From contig CAJTMC010000017.1 of assembly GCA_910577115.1 (NCBI GenBank), positions 16,052 through 80,051 of the forward strand: DNA of 64,000 nucleotides, in the 5' to 3' direction. Below the pieces are notes generated by a model that was given only the letters and a program-made list of their open reading frames with translations, had not been told where the DNA came from and did not search any database. The translations under genes were made by a program, and so were the position numbers. Below are positions 33,315 through 42,051 of the stretch, piece after piece. This stretch comes from an uncultured Lachnospiraceae bacterium (GTDB lineage: Bacteria > Bacillota > Clostridia > Lachnospirales > Lachnospiraceae). Numbering within the stretch: the stretch's first letter is position 1; each line of letters opens with the position of its first letter.

Positions 33315-33698
33315 TTATTTCTTCTGTCCGTCAACCATCACAACACGCAGCCCTTTTTCCTCCAAAGCCGCTTTCATATCGGAGGGCAGAGCAAGCTTAG
33401 CTGTGCGATAGCCTTTATAATATACTTTCTTGGTTTTTCCGTCTTTTTTTATAACCCAAACCCACAAGCCATATGACCAACGGTGATCCAATTCCCACTG
33501 ATTATAGTGCAGCTCCACCCGCTCAATCTCATCAAATGGGATTGCATATGGCACCCCTGTATTGAGCACCAGGCAACCGTTTTCAAAGAAAAAGGCTCCC
33601 GACCACGACCTGTTTTTGAATTTACTCCGTTTATAAATGAAGAAATATAGGATAACTCCCAATAGCAAAATATAAGGCACATACAACAAAAAATACAT
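33315..33698 (-). CDS. Membrane-anchored protein of 127 residues, PH-like
   Basis: One hydrophobic segment at the N-terminus (YFLLYVPYILLLGVILYFFI) is followed by a soluble domain of about 90 residues with alternating strands (FFFENGCLVLN, PYAIPFDEIERVELH, WVWVIKKDGKTKKVYYKG). The strand pattern and the phrase IPFDEIERVE recall bacterial PH-like domains. The function is unknown. GGGAGG stands 8 nt before the ATG, and the gene is co-transcribed with the dehydrogenase. Confidence 0.7.
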   Translation of the reverse strand: MYFLLYVPYILLLGVILYFFIYKRSKFKNRSWSGAFFFENGCLVLNTGVPYAIPFDEIERVELHYNQWELDHRWSYGLWVWVIKKDGKTKKVYYKGYRTAKLALPSDMKAALEEKGLRVVMVDGQKK

Positions 33699-33852
33699 CT
33701 GATTTACCTCCCTGTGAAGCTTTTATTTCTATAGTCTGATTATAAAGTAAATATCCGCTCTTTACAACGGATATATATCTTTTTTTTCCTGTCCCGATAC
33801 ATAGGAGCAGCTATTTTTACTCTCCAGTCTTCCTTAGTCCTATACTAACACA

Positions 33853-33877
33853 AAAGGTGTCCAAAATGAACACCTTT
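33853..33877 (-). terminator. Terminator after the TrpXYZ-like ABC operon
   Basis: AAAGGTGT and ACACCTTT form the stem, with TTTTGTG following in the leftward direction. It lies 11 bp past the ATPase stop. Confidence 0.7.
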
Positions 33878-33887
33878 GATTTTAGAT

Positions 33888-34682
33888 TTATCCCAAAATT
33901 GCCTTATCACTTGTAAACTCTTCGCCGCTTGCTTCCCCGAATTTATGAAGCAGCTGCTCTACGGTAAGGTTCTTCTTCTCCTCTCCCTTGATGTCCAAAA
34001 TAACCTTCCCGTCATTTAACATGATTAAGCGATTGCCATGCGTAATGGCGTCCTTCATGTTATGCGTAATCATCAACGTAGTAAGCTTATCCCTATTTAC
34101 AATGAACTCCGTCGTTTCCAACACCTTCGCCGCTGTCTTTGGGTCAAGCGCAGCAGTATGTTCATCAAGCAGCAAAAGCTTCGGTTTCTGCAAAGCCGCC
34201 ATAAGCAGCGTAAGCGCTTGTCTTTGTCCTCCGGAAAGAAGCCCTACCTTAGAAGTAAGACGTTCCTCCAGCCCAAGTCCAAGAATTTTTAACAGTTCCT
34301 TATACTCCTCGCGCTCCTTTTTACTGATTCCCGGCCGCAAAGTTCTTCTGCGCCCTCTGCGTTTTGCCAGCGCAAGGTTTTCCTCAATTCCCATCGTCGC
34401 CGCTGTGCCGGTCATCGGATCCTGAAAAACGCGTCCCAAAAACTTCGCCCGTTTATGTTCGGAAAGCTTCGTCACGTCCTCCCCGTCAATGATAATCTGT
34501 CCGGAATCTACCAGCCATACACCGGCAATCGCATTCATCATCGTAGACTTTCCCGCGCCGTTTCCGCCAATTACCGTTACAAAATCGCCATCATCAAGGG
34601 TCAGCGAAAAGTTGTTCAATGCAACCTTCTCATTCACCGTTCCCGGATTAAACACCTTCGTCACATTTCTGATTTCAAGCAT
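33888..34682 (-). CDS. ABC importer ATPase, TrpXYZ-like
   Basis: The 264-residue ATPase has Walker A (GGNGAGKST), the signature LSGGQRQALTLLMA and Walker B (LLLLDEHTAALDP). The His in DEHT instead of Pro is typical of the group that serves ABC_sub_bind (PF04392) importers. It is the last gene of a binding protein-permease-ATPase operon, and its start overlaps the permease stop by 8 bp, with AAGGAGGG upstream. The importer probably takes up tryptophan or another aromatic compound, by analogy with streptococcal TrpXYZ; the ligand is not proven. Confidence 0.88.
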   Translation of the reverse strand: MLEIRNVTKVFNPGTVNEKVALNNFSLTLDDGDFVTVIGGNGAGKSTMMNAIAGVWLVDSGQIIIDGEDVTKLSEHKRAKFLGRVFQDPMTGTAATMGIEENLALAKRRGRRRTLRPGISKKEREEYKELLKILGLGLEERLTSKVGLLSGGQRQALTLLMAALQKPKLLLLDEHTAALDPKTAAKVLETTEFIVNRDKLTTLMITHNMKDAITHGNRLIMLNDGKVILDIKGEEKKNLTVEQLLHKFGEASGEEFTSDKAILG

Positions 34683-35604
34683 TGTCCTGTCCCTCCTTCT
34701 TTACAACCAATTTGCGGAAATACTTTCCTTTCCAATAAGGGATTGCAAGGAACACTGCCACAACCAGAGCAGACAGCAATTTCAGCAGGTCTGTGTCAAT
34801 GCCCATCCAAATCACTGTCTGAACGACAATATAATATAGTACAGAACCAAACGCCACGCCGATCAGCTTGAATCCAAAGTTGTGAAACACCTTTCCAAAC
34901 ACAGCTTCACCGATAATAACAGCCGCAAGTCCAATCACAATTGCGCCTCGTCCCATATTTATATCCGCAAATCCCTGATACTGCGAGAGCAGCGCACCGG
35001 AAAGACCCACCAAACCATTGGAAATCATCAGTCCGACAACCTTTGCAAAATTCGTATTAATTCCCTGTGCTCTTGACATATTTCCGTTACAGCCTGTCGC
35101 ACGCAGCGCACATCCGTATTCCGTGCCGAAAAACCAGTAAAGAATCAAAACAAGCAGGACAATCGCAGCCGCTACAACAAAGATGGAATTTTTATAAAAA
35201 GCAACCCCTTTGATGTACCGCAGCGATACCAAAAGACTGTATTTATCCACATTAATCGCCTGATTCGATTTTCCCATAATCTTTAAGTTTACGGAATACA
35301 GGGCAAGCTGCGTCAAAATACCGGAGAGAATTGCCGGTATTCCCATAAATGTATGAAATATTCCTGTCACAACTCCGGTAAGCATTCCGGCAAGCGTCGC
35401 CGCCAGCATAGAAACAAATACATTATGGCCGGAAAGCATCATCATAATGCACACCGCGCCTCCCGTACACAGCGAACCGTCTACTGTCAAATCCGCTATG
35501 TCAAGGATTCGAAACGTAATATAGATGCCGATTGCCATAATACCCCAAATCAAACCCTGGGCAAGCGCTCCCGGCATCGCACTAAACAAATTCATAATAT
35601 TCAT
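34675..35604 (-). CDS. ABC importer permease, TrpXYZ-like
   Basis: The 309-residue protein has about eight hydrophobic segments and the family phrases ITFRILDIADLTVDGSLCTG near the start and EYGCALRATGCNGNMSRAQG in the middle, as in branched-chain-type permeases of the PF02653 group. GGAGG stands 6 nt before the ATG. It overlaps the ATPase gene and follows the binding-protein gene across a 139-bp gap that contains a hairpin. Confidence 0.9.
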   Translation of the reverse strand: MNIMNLFSAMPGALAQGLIWGIMAIGIYITFRILDIADLTVDGSLCTGGAVCIMMMLSGHNVFVSMLAATLAGMLTGVVTGIFHTFMGIPAILSGILTQLALYSVNLKIMGKSNQAINVDKYSLLVSLRYIKGVAFYKNSIFVVAAAIVLLVLILYWFFGTEYGCALRATGCNGNMSRAQGINTNFAKVVGLMISNGLVGLSGALLSQYQGFADINMGRGAIVIGLAAVIIGEAVFGKVFHNFGFKLIGVAFGSVLYYIVVQTVIWMGIDTDLLKLLSALVVAVFLAIPYWKGKYFRKLVVKKEGQDNA

Positions 35605-35700
35605 TGGTTTCCTCCATCCGGCTATTCCTATGTTTGCGGGGCAGACCCTATTTTTTCCGGAACACTTCCTGCCGGTTCAAATTTTCTGTTCTTCAAGAAA

Positions 35701-35726
35701 GGCAGTGGAAAGAAATCTCCACTGCC
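35701..35726 (-). terminator. Intra-operon hairpin after the binding-protein gene
   Basis: GGCAGTGGA and TCCACTGCC form a 9-bp perfect stem with an 8-nt loop, followed leftward by TTTCTTG. Such partial terminators let the binding protein be made in excess of the permease and ATPase. Confidence 0.6.
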
Positions 35727-35743
35727 GGTTAATTGATAGCTAT

Positions 35744-36814
35744 TTACTCTGTTTCAACTGCCTCATATCCATCAGGAATTGTAATACCCAGTTCATCACA
35801 GATTGCAGGATTATATTTCTTTGTAAAGTTTGGCGCATACTCAATCGGCATTTCAGAAATATTCGCTTTTCCCGTAAGAACCTTTGCTGCCATCTTACCT
35901 GTCGCAACACCCAAATCATAATAGCTGATCGAAAGTGTCGCAACTGCACAGCCTTTGCAAATGCCTTCCTCACCGGCAATTACCGGAATCCCTGCCGGCA
36001 TACAGATATTGTATACAATCTCTGTATTGTTCGCTACCGTATTGTCTGTCGGAACGTAGATTACATCTACTTCGCCTGTTGCCGTTGTCGTTACGGCAGA
36101 AAGATCATTGGAATCCGAAAATGCATAATACTTGCACTCATATCCTTTTTCCTCAAGGAATCCCTTTACTGTATCAACCTGATACTGTGAATTAGCCTCT
36201 GCCGAGCAGTATAACAGTCCTACTGTCTTCGCATCCGGAAAAATCTCCTGAAGCATGTCTGCTTGTCCGTCAAGCGGCGCAAGGTCTGAAGTACCGGATA
36301 TATTTCCTCCTACTGTGCCGTTAAAATTGTCTAAATCAAGCGCCACGCCATACTCTGTGACAGATGTGCCTAAAATCGGAATCTCATTCGTTCCTGCTGA
36401 AGCCGCCTGAAGCGCAGGTGTCGCGTTTGCAAGAATTAAGTCAACATCGCCGGAAACAAAACTGTTTACAATTGTAGAGCAGGTGTTCGAATCTCCCTGT
36501 GCATTCTGCTCATCAAAACGTACCTTGTCTTCTCCCAGTTCTTCAATCAATGCATCCTTAAATCCCTGTGTTGCAGCATCTAAAGCGTCATGCTGCACAA
36601 GCTGGCAGATTCCTATGGTATATGTATCCCCGTCTGTTTCTGTCGGTGTCGTTTCTGCCGGAGCAGTGTCTGTCGGCGTGCCGTCGTTCTCTGATGCGTC
36701 GTTCCCTGATGCAACCGATGCGCTGTCTGCCGCACCGTCTGATGAACTTCCACAGCCGGCAAAGCTGCATATCATAGCGGCAGATACCAATAGTGCTAAT
36801 AATTTCTTTTTCAT
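35744..36814 (-). CDS. ABC importer substrate-binding lipoprotein, TrpX-like
   Basis: The ATG at 36814 (MKKKLLALLVSAAMICSFAG followed by Cys) gives a lipoprotein signal and has AGGAGGG upstream; the frame extends further but without a ribosome site. A Ser/Asp/Thr-rich linker covers residues 22-60. The mature domain (TYTIGICQLVQHDALDAATQ and GFKDALIEELG) is an ABC_sub_bind (PF04392) periplasmic-binding fold; family phrases are ILANATPALQAA and GTSVTEYG. It captures the ligand outside the cell, probably tryptophan or a related aromatic compound by family analogy. Confidence 0.9.
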   Translation of the reverse strand: MKKKLLALLVSAAMICSFAGCGSSSDGAADSASVASGNDASENDGTPTDTAPAETTPTETDGDTYTIGICQLVQHDALDAATQGFKDALIEELGEDKVRFDEQNAQGDSNTCSTIVNSFVSGDVDLILANATPALQAASAGTNEIPILGTSVTEYGVALDLDNFNGTVGGNISGTSDLAPLDGQADMLQEIFPDAKTVGLLYCSAEANSQYQVDTVKGFLEEKGYECKYYAFSDSNDLSAVTTTATGEVDVIYVPTDNTVANNTEIVYNICMPAGIPVIAGEEGICKGCAVATLSISYYDLGVATGKMAAKVLTGKANISEMPIEYAPNFTKKYNPAICDELGITIPDGYEAVETE

Positions 36815-36861
36815 AATCTTTTCCCTCCTAAAAAATCGGGGCAGTGTCAACCCCACGGATT

Positions 36862-36890
36862 ATTATACGTTTTTAGAAGCGGAAAGTCAA
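36862..36890 (-). promoter_or_regulatory. Strong sigma-A promoter of the TrpXYZ-like operon
   Basis: Leftward TTGACT (36885-36890) and TATAAT (36862-36867) are exactly 17 bp apart. The start point would lie near 36855, giving a short leader that contains a small GGGG/CCCC hairpin (about 36838-36854). No T-box or riboswitch is visible. Confidence 0.75.
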
Positions 36891-37069
36891 TATAACATAT
36901 CGCTGTGTTTACAATCTGCAAAATTCTATTGTTGTTGTTCACTTCTGCAATGTGGCAGAATATCATGGCAAATAAAATGTCTTCTTAATTTCTCCCCATT
37001 TCCAGAAAAAAATTCTGTCATTGCCGAAAAAGACTCTATACGGGAAACCTCCCGTTTTTTAATATCTGA

Positions 37070-37798
37070 CTATAACACCCCAAACAACCCGGAAATTTCG
37101 TCCTCTCCCATAATCCTGCTGCTCGGCATATCAATATTGGCAAGCATCGCTTCCACCTTATTTGCCAACGTCACATCAATAAAATGTCCTATTTCTATTC
37201 CCCGCAGCTCAAAGAAAAGCATCGGATTGTCGTCCAGCCTTGCGCCAACGCCATAGAGTGCCGCTGCCACATGCTTGCACATCAGCGCCCAGTCAGGACA
37301 GCTGCAGGTAAAGCTGATTTCCCGCGGACTCGGAAACAATCCGTCTTTTCCGCAAAAAAGCTCTTCCATTTCTTCCGGAAACCGCCCCGCCAAAAGCTCC
37401 TCGACATTCTCAAGTTTTTTTCCGCATTTACCGATAATCTGCTGACAGCGTTCCTCAGACAGCGGACTAATCCGGATTTCGGTCTTATAGGGCGTTTTCC
37501 TTGTTCCCTGCACTTTCGCCGAAACTTTTCCCTTTTCTATTTTTAAATCAATCACCGCACCCGTCCGCACATACCGTTTTCCTCGGTCAATGCGGCTGCT
37601 ATAATCGGCATATTGCTCCAAATTATTACACCACGCCATTCCCCACCAGTTCTTTACGATATTTCTTCCCTGTATCACAACCGGCTCCAGCACTTTTCCC
37701 TTTGCCTTCTCACGCTTTTTTGTTTCACTGGATCGCCTCTTAATCTCTCCTGTTGTAGGCTGTTCATAGTATGGCATCTCGCCCCAATACTTTTTCAT
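37070..37798 (-). CDS. SWIM zinc-finger protein, partner of the SNF2 helicase
   Basis: The 242-residue protein contains a SWIM motif, FTCSCPDWALMCKHVAAAL (C-x-C-x6-C-x-H), at about 140-160. The N-terminus MKKYWGEMPYYEQPTTGEI and the phrase ARGKKYVRTG-type (RIDRGKRYVRTGAVID) are common in proteins encoded next to SNF2 helicases. ATG at 37798 has a weak AGGTAGAG site. It follows the helicase gene by 29 bp. It probably binds nucleic acid or protein for the helicase; the process they serve is unknown. Confidence 0.85.
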   Translation of the reverse strand: MKKYWGEMPYYEQPTTGEIKRRSSETKKREKAKGKVLEPVVIQGRNIVKNWWGMAWCNNLEQYADYSSRIDRGKRYVRTGAVIDLKIEKGKVSAKVQGTRKTPYKTEIRISPLSEERCQQIIGKCGKKLENVEELLAGRFPEEMEELFCGKDGLFPSPREISFTCSCPDWALMCKHVAAALYGVGARLDDNPMLFFELRGIEIGHFIDVTLANKVEAMLANIDMPSSRIMGEDEISGLFGVL

Positions 37799-37827
37799 CA
37801 ATCTCTACCTGCCCTTCCAATGAATCC

Positions 37828-40389
37828 TTAAATTTGTAATTTCAGCATCGACATCAGCTCTTCGTTGCTAAGCTCTGTCAACCACTTTTCGCCGCCGGAG
37901 CCGATTACGTTCTGTGCCAGTTCTTTTTTCGATTCAATCATATCATTGATTTTTTCTTCAATCGTCCCTCTGCATACTAATTTGTGCACAAGTACGTCCT
38001 TTGTCTGTCCAATTCGAAATGCCCTGTCCGTTGCCTGATTTTCTACAGCCGGATTCCACCAGCGGTCAAAATGAATGACGTGATTCGCCTTCGTAAGATT
38101 AAGACCTGTTCCACCGGCTTTTACAGAGAGTACAATAAAGGGCACATACGCTTCTCCCTGAAATGCGTCCACGATTTTCTGCCTTTTTGCAACGGCGGTT
38201 CCGCCATGTATGACATATCCTTCCCGCTGGAAAATCTCTTTCAAAAACGCGGCAAGATACTCTGTAATTTCTTTAAATTGCGTAAATACAATCACACGTT
38301 CACGCTTCTCATAAATGGTTTCGCATATTTCCTTGAGCACTTCCATCTTTCCGCTGTCACTTCGGGCATATTGCTCCTGTCCCAAATATTGATCCGGATG
38401 ATTACAGATTTGCTTTAATTTCATAATTGTCGCAAGCACAATGCCTTTTCTCGATATTTCGGATTCGGCATCTGACATTTTCTTTTCCATGTCTGAAACA
38501 ACTTTTCTGTAAAGCACAACCTGCTTTTTCGACATCGCAGCGTATTCAACCGTCTCAATTTTTTCCGGCAAATCGGCAATAATTGTTTTGTCTGTCTTTA
38601 CACGCCGAAGCATAAACGGCGAAATCATCGTCCTCAGCCTTGCATATCCCTGCGGATGTGATTCCAAGCCTTTACAGAAATCCCGAAATTCCTGTGAAGT
38701 TCCCATGAGTCCCTTATTTAAAAAGTCAAACAAAGACCACAAATTTGTCAAATCATTCTCAATCGGCGTTCCTGTCATGGCAATCCGCATTCTTGCATGG
38801 ATTTCTTTCACCTGTCTTGTCTGCTTTGTAAGCGGATTTTTAATTGCCTGTGCCTCGTCAAGGATCAGACAGTCCCACTCCTGATCTTTCAATGCCTGTA
38901 TCCGCGAAACCATTCCATACGTCGTAATTGTGAGAAATGCCATGTGTCCGGCAAGCTCCTGTTCCAATACTGCCATACTTTTTCCATGCAGTAAGGTATA
39001 GTCCATTTGGGGTGCAAATTTCTGCACTTCCTTCTGCCAGTTTCCAAGCAATGATGCCGGTACAATCAGAAGCGTTTTTGCAGCCTTTTTTGTTTTTCTT
39101 AATTTTTCAAGATATGCAAGCACTTGAACCGTTTTGCCAAGCCCCATATCATCGGCAAGACATGCGCCAAAGCCCAATTCGTCCATATAATTGAGCCATG
39201 TATAGCCGCTTTGCTGATAGCCTCTAAGTGTCGCCTGAAATCCCTTTGGCACTGCCCGTTTCCGAATCGTATCCGGTCTTCGCAGGCTTCTTAGCAACTC
39301 GGAAAGCCACTTTCCGTTTGAAACCAAAGCGCCAATATCTGCCTTTGCTTTGTCCGTCCCAAGCTCCATGCGCAGCGCGTCCATCAGGCTTATTTCACCG
39401 GGCATCTGTTCCATTTCGTCAAGAAGCTTTTTTAGTCTGTCGTGGTCTACTTCAATCCATTTTCCCTTTAAAAATGCCAAGCCCTCTGTCTGTGCAAGGA
39501 GGTTTTTGATATCCTTCTGCGTCAATTCCACGCCGTCCGCCATAAGTTTGGGTTGAACGGAAACCAATGTGTCAAACCCAAGCATGGACGCCTTTTTTTC
39601 GCCAAGCTGAATCGATACGGATAACGCGGACATTCTTTTTCTCCACCAGTTTGGTATTCTGCAAAGGATTCCCGTCTTTTCAATTTCTTCTGCACTTTTT
39701 AAAAATTCATATGCTTCCGCATCTGTCAGACGCAGCGGATGAAAAAGCTCTCCGCTCTGCATAAATCCTGCAATCAGAGGTGATAGTTCTGCTGCCTTGT
39801 TCAAACATGACAGTAGTGTCATAAGTTTTTCACGTTCGTTTTCATATTCTGTAAGCGCATATTTTAATGGCACATGACGAACCTTTTTCTTTTCATCCTG
39901 TGTTGCATAGGTAGCTAAAAATGCAAACGGGTAATCCGCCTCGTTATTTTCCACAAGATGAAAAAAGACACGTTCTGGTACGTGAAGCTGCTGATTTTTT
40001 TCTGTAAAATACATCGCTACGGTTCCGTCATAGGCGGATATTTCTGCGGCAAATATTGTTAAAAGATTATCAAATTGCCTTTGCAGCCATCCCCTGTCGA
40101 TATACTGCGATCCAATTGCAAAGGGAACCGCCTGTAACAGCGCCGATTCATTCGCCTCGGAAACGGTTATCTGAATATTTTCTCTGGCAAGCTCCAGCTC
40201 AGGCATATCCATAAGCTGCTGAAAAAAAGTTGTCGCAACCAAGTGAAGATAACGTTCTGTGGAATCTGCATCGTTTTTTGGTTCATTTAGTCCGGCATGG
40301 TATAGAAGCCGATACCGTTCTTTTTCCGATTGATTCGCTTCGTCCGTCTGATCGATTAAAAATCCTTCTTTTGTAAATTGAAAAATCAT
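37828..40389 (-). CDS. SNF2-family helicase/ATPase
   Basis: The 853-residue protein has a long N-terminal region (about 1-400, SNF2-associated) followed by the two helicase lobes. Lobe 1 shows DDMGLGKTVQ (Walker A), LLIVPASLLGNWQ (Ia), LILDEAQAIKN (Walker B) and TGTPIEN (III). Lobe 2 shows VFTQFKEITEYL (IV), LSVKAGGTGLNLT (V) and QATDRAFRIGQT (VI). GGAGG lies 5 nt before the ATG. It moves along or remodels protein-DNA complexes with ATP, as RapA/HepA relatives do. It forms an operon with the SWIM protein gene. Confidence 0.93.
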   Translation of the reverse strand: MIFQFTKEGFLIDQTDEANQSEKERYRLLYHAGLNEPKNDADSTERYLHLVATTFFQQLMDMPELELARENIQITVSEANESALLQAVPFAIGSQYIDRGWLQRQFDNLLTIFAAEISAYDGTVAMYFTEKNQQLHVPERVFFHLVENNEADYPFAFLATYATQDEKKKVRHVPLKYALTEYENEREKLMTLLSCLNKAAELSPLIAGFMQSGELFHPLRLTDAEAYEFLKSAEEIEKTGILCRIPNWWRKRMSALSVSIQLGEKKASMLGFDTLVSVQPKLMADGVELTQKDIKNLLAQTEGLAFLKGKWIEVDHDRLKKLLDEMEQMPGEISLMDALRMELGTDKAKADIGALVSNGKWLSELLRSLRRPDTIRKRAVPKGFQATLRGYQQSGYTWLNYMDELGFGACLADDMGLGKTVQVLAYLEKLRKTKKAAKTLLIVPASLLGNWQKEVQKFAPQMDYTLLHGKSMAVLEQELAGHMAFLTITTYGMVSRIQALKDQEWDCLILDEAQAIKNPLTKQTRQVKEIHARMRIAMTGTPIENDLTNLWSLFDFLNKGLMGTSQEFRDFCKGLESHPQGYARLRTMISPFMLRRVKTDKTIIADLPEKIETVEYAAMSKKQVVLYRKVVSDMEKKMSDAESEISRKGIVLATIMKLKQICNHPDQYLGQEQYARSDSGKMEVLKEICETIYEKRERVIVFTQFKEITEYLAAFLKEIFQREGYVIHGGTAVAKRQKIVDAFQGEAYVPFIVLSVKAGGTGLNLTKANHVIHFDRWWNPAVENQATDRAFRIGQTKDVLVHKLVCRGTIEEKINDMIESKKELAQNVIGSGGEKWLTELSNEELMSMLKLQI

Positions 40390-40865
40390 TTGTGCCTCCG
40401 GCTTATATATTTTTATTGCGCTTTTGTTCTATGTAAATATTATCATAAGATGTATTCTTTTCAAAGGATATCTTTAAAAAAATAAGCTGAAATGTCAAAA
40501 ATTGCACTTGTTTTCACAAATTGCTAATGATATAATCGGTTTCATGCTGTGTTATAAACTGGAGGCAAACGTATTTATTTCGTATGCACCTAATTGCAAA
40601 AGGCTTTTCTTTTTGTGTTAATGTTTTACATTCCTGCAATTTTCTGCACTATACAAATGGCAGGATCGGCAGATTGCATTGAAAGAATTTGCAAAGTAAA
40701 TTCTTTTGGAAGGATTATCGTGATACATTTTTTGCTATCAATTAAAACATATTTAACATCTTAACAATTAAAGATGTGTATACAGCGTTTGCAGTTGAAA
40801 TCAATTTAGAACATATCTTAACATCTTACTACTTCGAAATAATTCACAAAAGAAAGGACGATCTG
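40390..40865. other. 476-bp divergent intergenic region with two promoters and an apparent leader insertion
   Basis: Leftward, TTGAAA (40459-40464) and TAATAT (40437-40442) with a 16-bp gap would drive the SNF2 operon. Rightward, the promoter listed at 40508 drives the Rpn gene. Between 40540 and about 40820 there are some 260 bp that have no match in the leader of the twin gene at 50199. I see no convincing gene in it, only a 35-codon frame without a ribosome site. Confidence 0.5.
40508..40536 (+). promoter_or_regulatory. Promoter of the Rpn gene at 40866
   Basis: TTGTTT (40508-40513), 17 bp, TATAAT (40531-40536). The segment GAAATGTCAAAAA just upstream also precedes the twin promoter at 50099. 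Confidence 0.65.
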
Positions 40866-41684
40866 ATGAACGACTTTCAAGGAAACACATTCCAAAACGC
40901 CACCGGCAAAATTGATTATACGCTTATGAATGATTACATGTTTCGCGCCGTATTGCAGGAAAATGAAATCGTTCTGAAAGGGCTAATCAGCTCTCTGCTC
41001 CATCTGCCATCCGGCGCAATCCAATCGACTACCATTCTAAATCCAATTGAGCTTGGCAAAGCCTTCAATGACAAAACCTTTGTTCTTGATATCAAAGTTC
41101 TTCTTAATGATGAAACAATCATAAATCTCGAAATGCAGGTTGCAAAACAAGATTTTTGGACGAACCGCTCCCTCTCCTATCTTTGCAGCATCTTTCAAAA
41201 TCTTGAAAGCGGCGATGATTATTCAAACGTAAAGCCTGCATATCATATTGGCATTCTTGATTTCTCCCCATTTCCCAATTACCCCGAGTTCTACGCAACG
41301 AACCAAATGATAAATGTGAAAAAACATTATATATATAATGGCAACTTCACCTTAAATGTGTTAGACTTAACTCAGATACACTTGGCAACCGAGGAGGATA
41401 AAGCCTACAAAATTGACTACTGGGCAAAACTCTTTAAAGCAAAAACATGGGAGGAATTAAGAATGCTGGCACAAAAAGACAATGCTTTCAAAGAAACCTG
41501 TGAAACTGTCTATAAGCTGAATCAAAATGAGGAAGTCCGGTATCTGTGTGAAATGCGAGAGGAAGGACAGCGCATTCTGCGGACTTATGAAAGTCTTCTT
41601 AAAATGAAAGATGAAAAGCTTGCCGAAAAAGATGCCATGATCGCCGCACTCCAAGCGCAACTGGAAGCTTATCAAAAGCAATAA
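40866..41684 (+). CDS. Rpn-family PD-(D/E)XK nuclease / putative transposase, twin copy 1
   Basis: The 272-residue protein starts MNDFQGNTFQNATGKIDYTL, with AAAGGA upstream. The nuclease core is FVLDIKVLLND then IINLEMQVAKQDFW, supplying Asp and Glu-x-Gln. The YKIDYWAKLFKAKTWEEL motif near residue 180 is a family mark. The C-terminus is a coiled coil (LLKMKDEKLAEKDAMIAALQ) instead of IEKG repeats. It is almost the same as the copy at 50199, which has one extra heptad in the coil. Possible role: recombination-promoting nuclease; mobility is inferred from the duplication. Confidence 0.85.
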   Translation: MNDFQGNTFQNATGKIDYTLMNDYMFRAVLQENEIVLKGLISSLLHLPSGAIQSTTILNPIELGKAFNDKTFVLDIKVLLNDETIINLEMQVAKQDFWTNRSLSYLCSIFQNLESGDDYSNVKPAYHIGILDFSPFPNYPEFYATNQMINVKKHYIYNGNFTLNVLDLTQIHLATEEDKAYKIDYWAKLFKAKTWEELRMLAQKDNAFKETCETVYKLNQNEEVRYLCEMREEGQRILRTYESLLKMKDEKLAEKDAMIAALQAQLEAYQKQ

Positions 41685-41704
41685 ACATTTTATAAGATCC
41701 ATAT

Positions 41705-41750
41705 AAATCGGGAAGATTATTCTAAAGATGCGAATACTTCCCGAATTTGT
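41705..41750 (+). terminator. Terminator after Rpn twin copy 1
   Basis: TCGGGAAG (41708-41715) pairs with CTTCCCGA (41737-41744), followed by ATTTGTTT. The same hairpin stands after the second twin (51059). Confidence 0.65.
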
Positions 41751-41908
41751 TTCAAATTAGCAATCATACCATTTATAATATATGCGGAGACTAACTTCGC
41801 TGTACCGATATGGCATCTTATGCCTTTATAAACCTTAACATTATCTGCTATTTCTAACACAAGCATAAGATCACCTTCTGAAAACACCTCCTGATTTTCA
41901 ATAATCAA
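41717..41908 (-). CDS. Small orphan protein of 63 residues
   Basis: TTG at 41908 has GGAG 5 nt upstream. The product (MIIENQEVFSEGDLMLVLEI, then ADNVKVYKGIRCHIGTAKLV and SAYIINGMIANL) looks like a compact alpha/beta protein. The frame is also open upstream of the TTG (IYQLHFTNGEILIIENQ), so an earlier start may have been lost. A good promoter with an inverted repeat (41995-42042) points at it. Its 3' end overlaps the Rpn terminator. A damaged piece of the same gene lies after the second Rpn twin (about 51100-51160). No family is recognised. Confidence 0.45.
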   Translation of the reverse strand: MIIENQEVFSEGDLMLVLEIADNVKVYKGIRCHIGTAKLVSAYIINGMIANLKQIREVFASLE

Positions 41909-41994
41909 TATTTCTCCATTAGTAAAATGAAGCTGATAAATTCTCCTTTGGGTTAACCAATGAGGCTTTCATTTTCAAGTTTAGCCTGTAACTT

Positions 41995-42042
41995 ATACGC
42001 ATTGCGTGCCTATATTATAGTGCACACAATGCGTATGATCAA
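41995..42042 (-). promoter_or_regulatory. Promoter overlapped by a long inverted repeat, facing the small orphan gene
   Basis: Leftward TTGATC (42037-42042), 17 bp, TATAAT (42014-42019). ATACGCATTG and CAATGCGTAT (41995-42004 and 42027-42036) flank the -10, with inner GTGC/GCAC extending the symmetry to 14 pairs with one mismatch. This is the layout of a repressed promoter. The repressor is unknown; the nearby XRE proteins are candidates. Confidence 0.55.
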
Positions 42043-42051
42043 TCATTATTT

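Noticed and set aside
36815..36900. T-box or riboswitch leader before the TrpXYZ-like operon
   Set aside because: The promoter leaves only about 40 nt of leader, too short for a T-box, and no specifier or antiterminator sequence is seen.
37040..37060. Hairpin with six T residues, rightward, after the SWIM gene
   Set aside because: It is oriented against the only nearby gene, with no rightward gene before it, so I do not call it a functional terminator with confidence.
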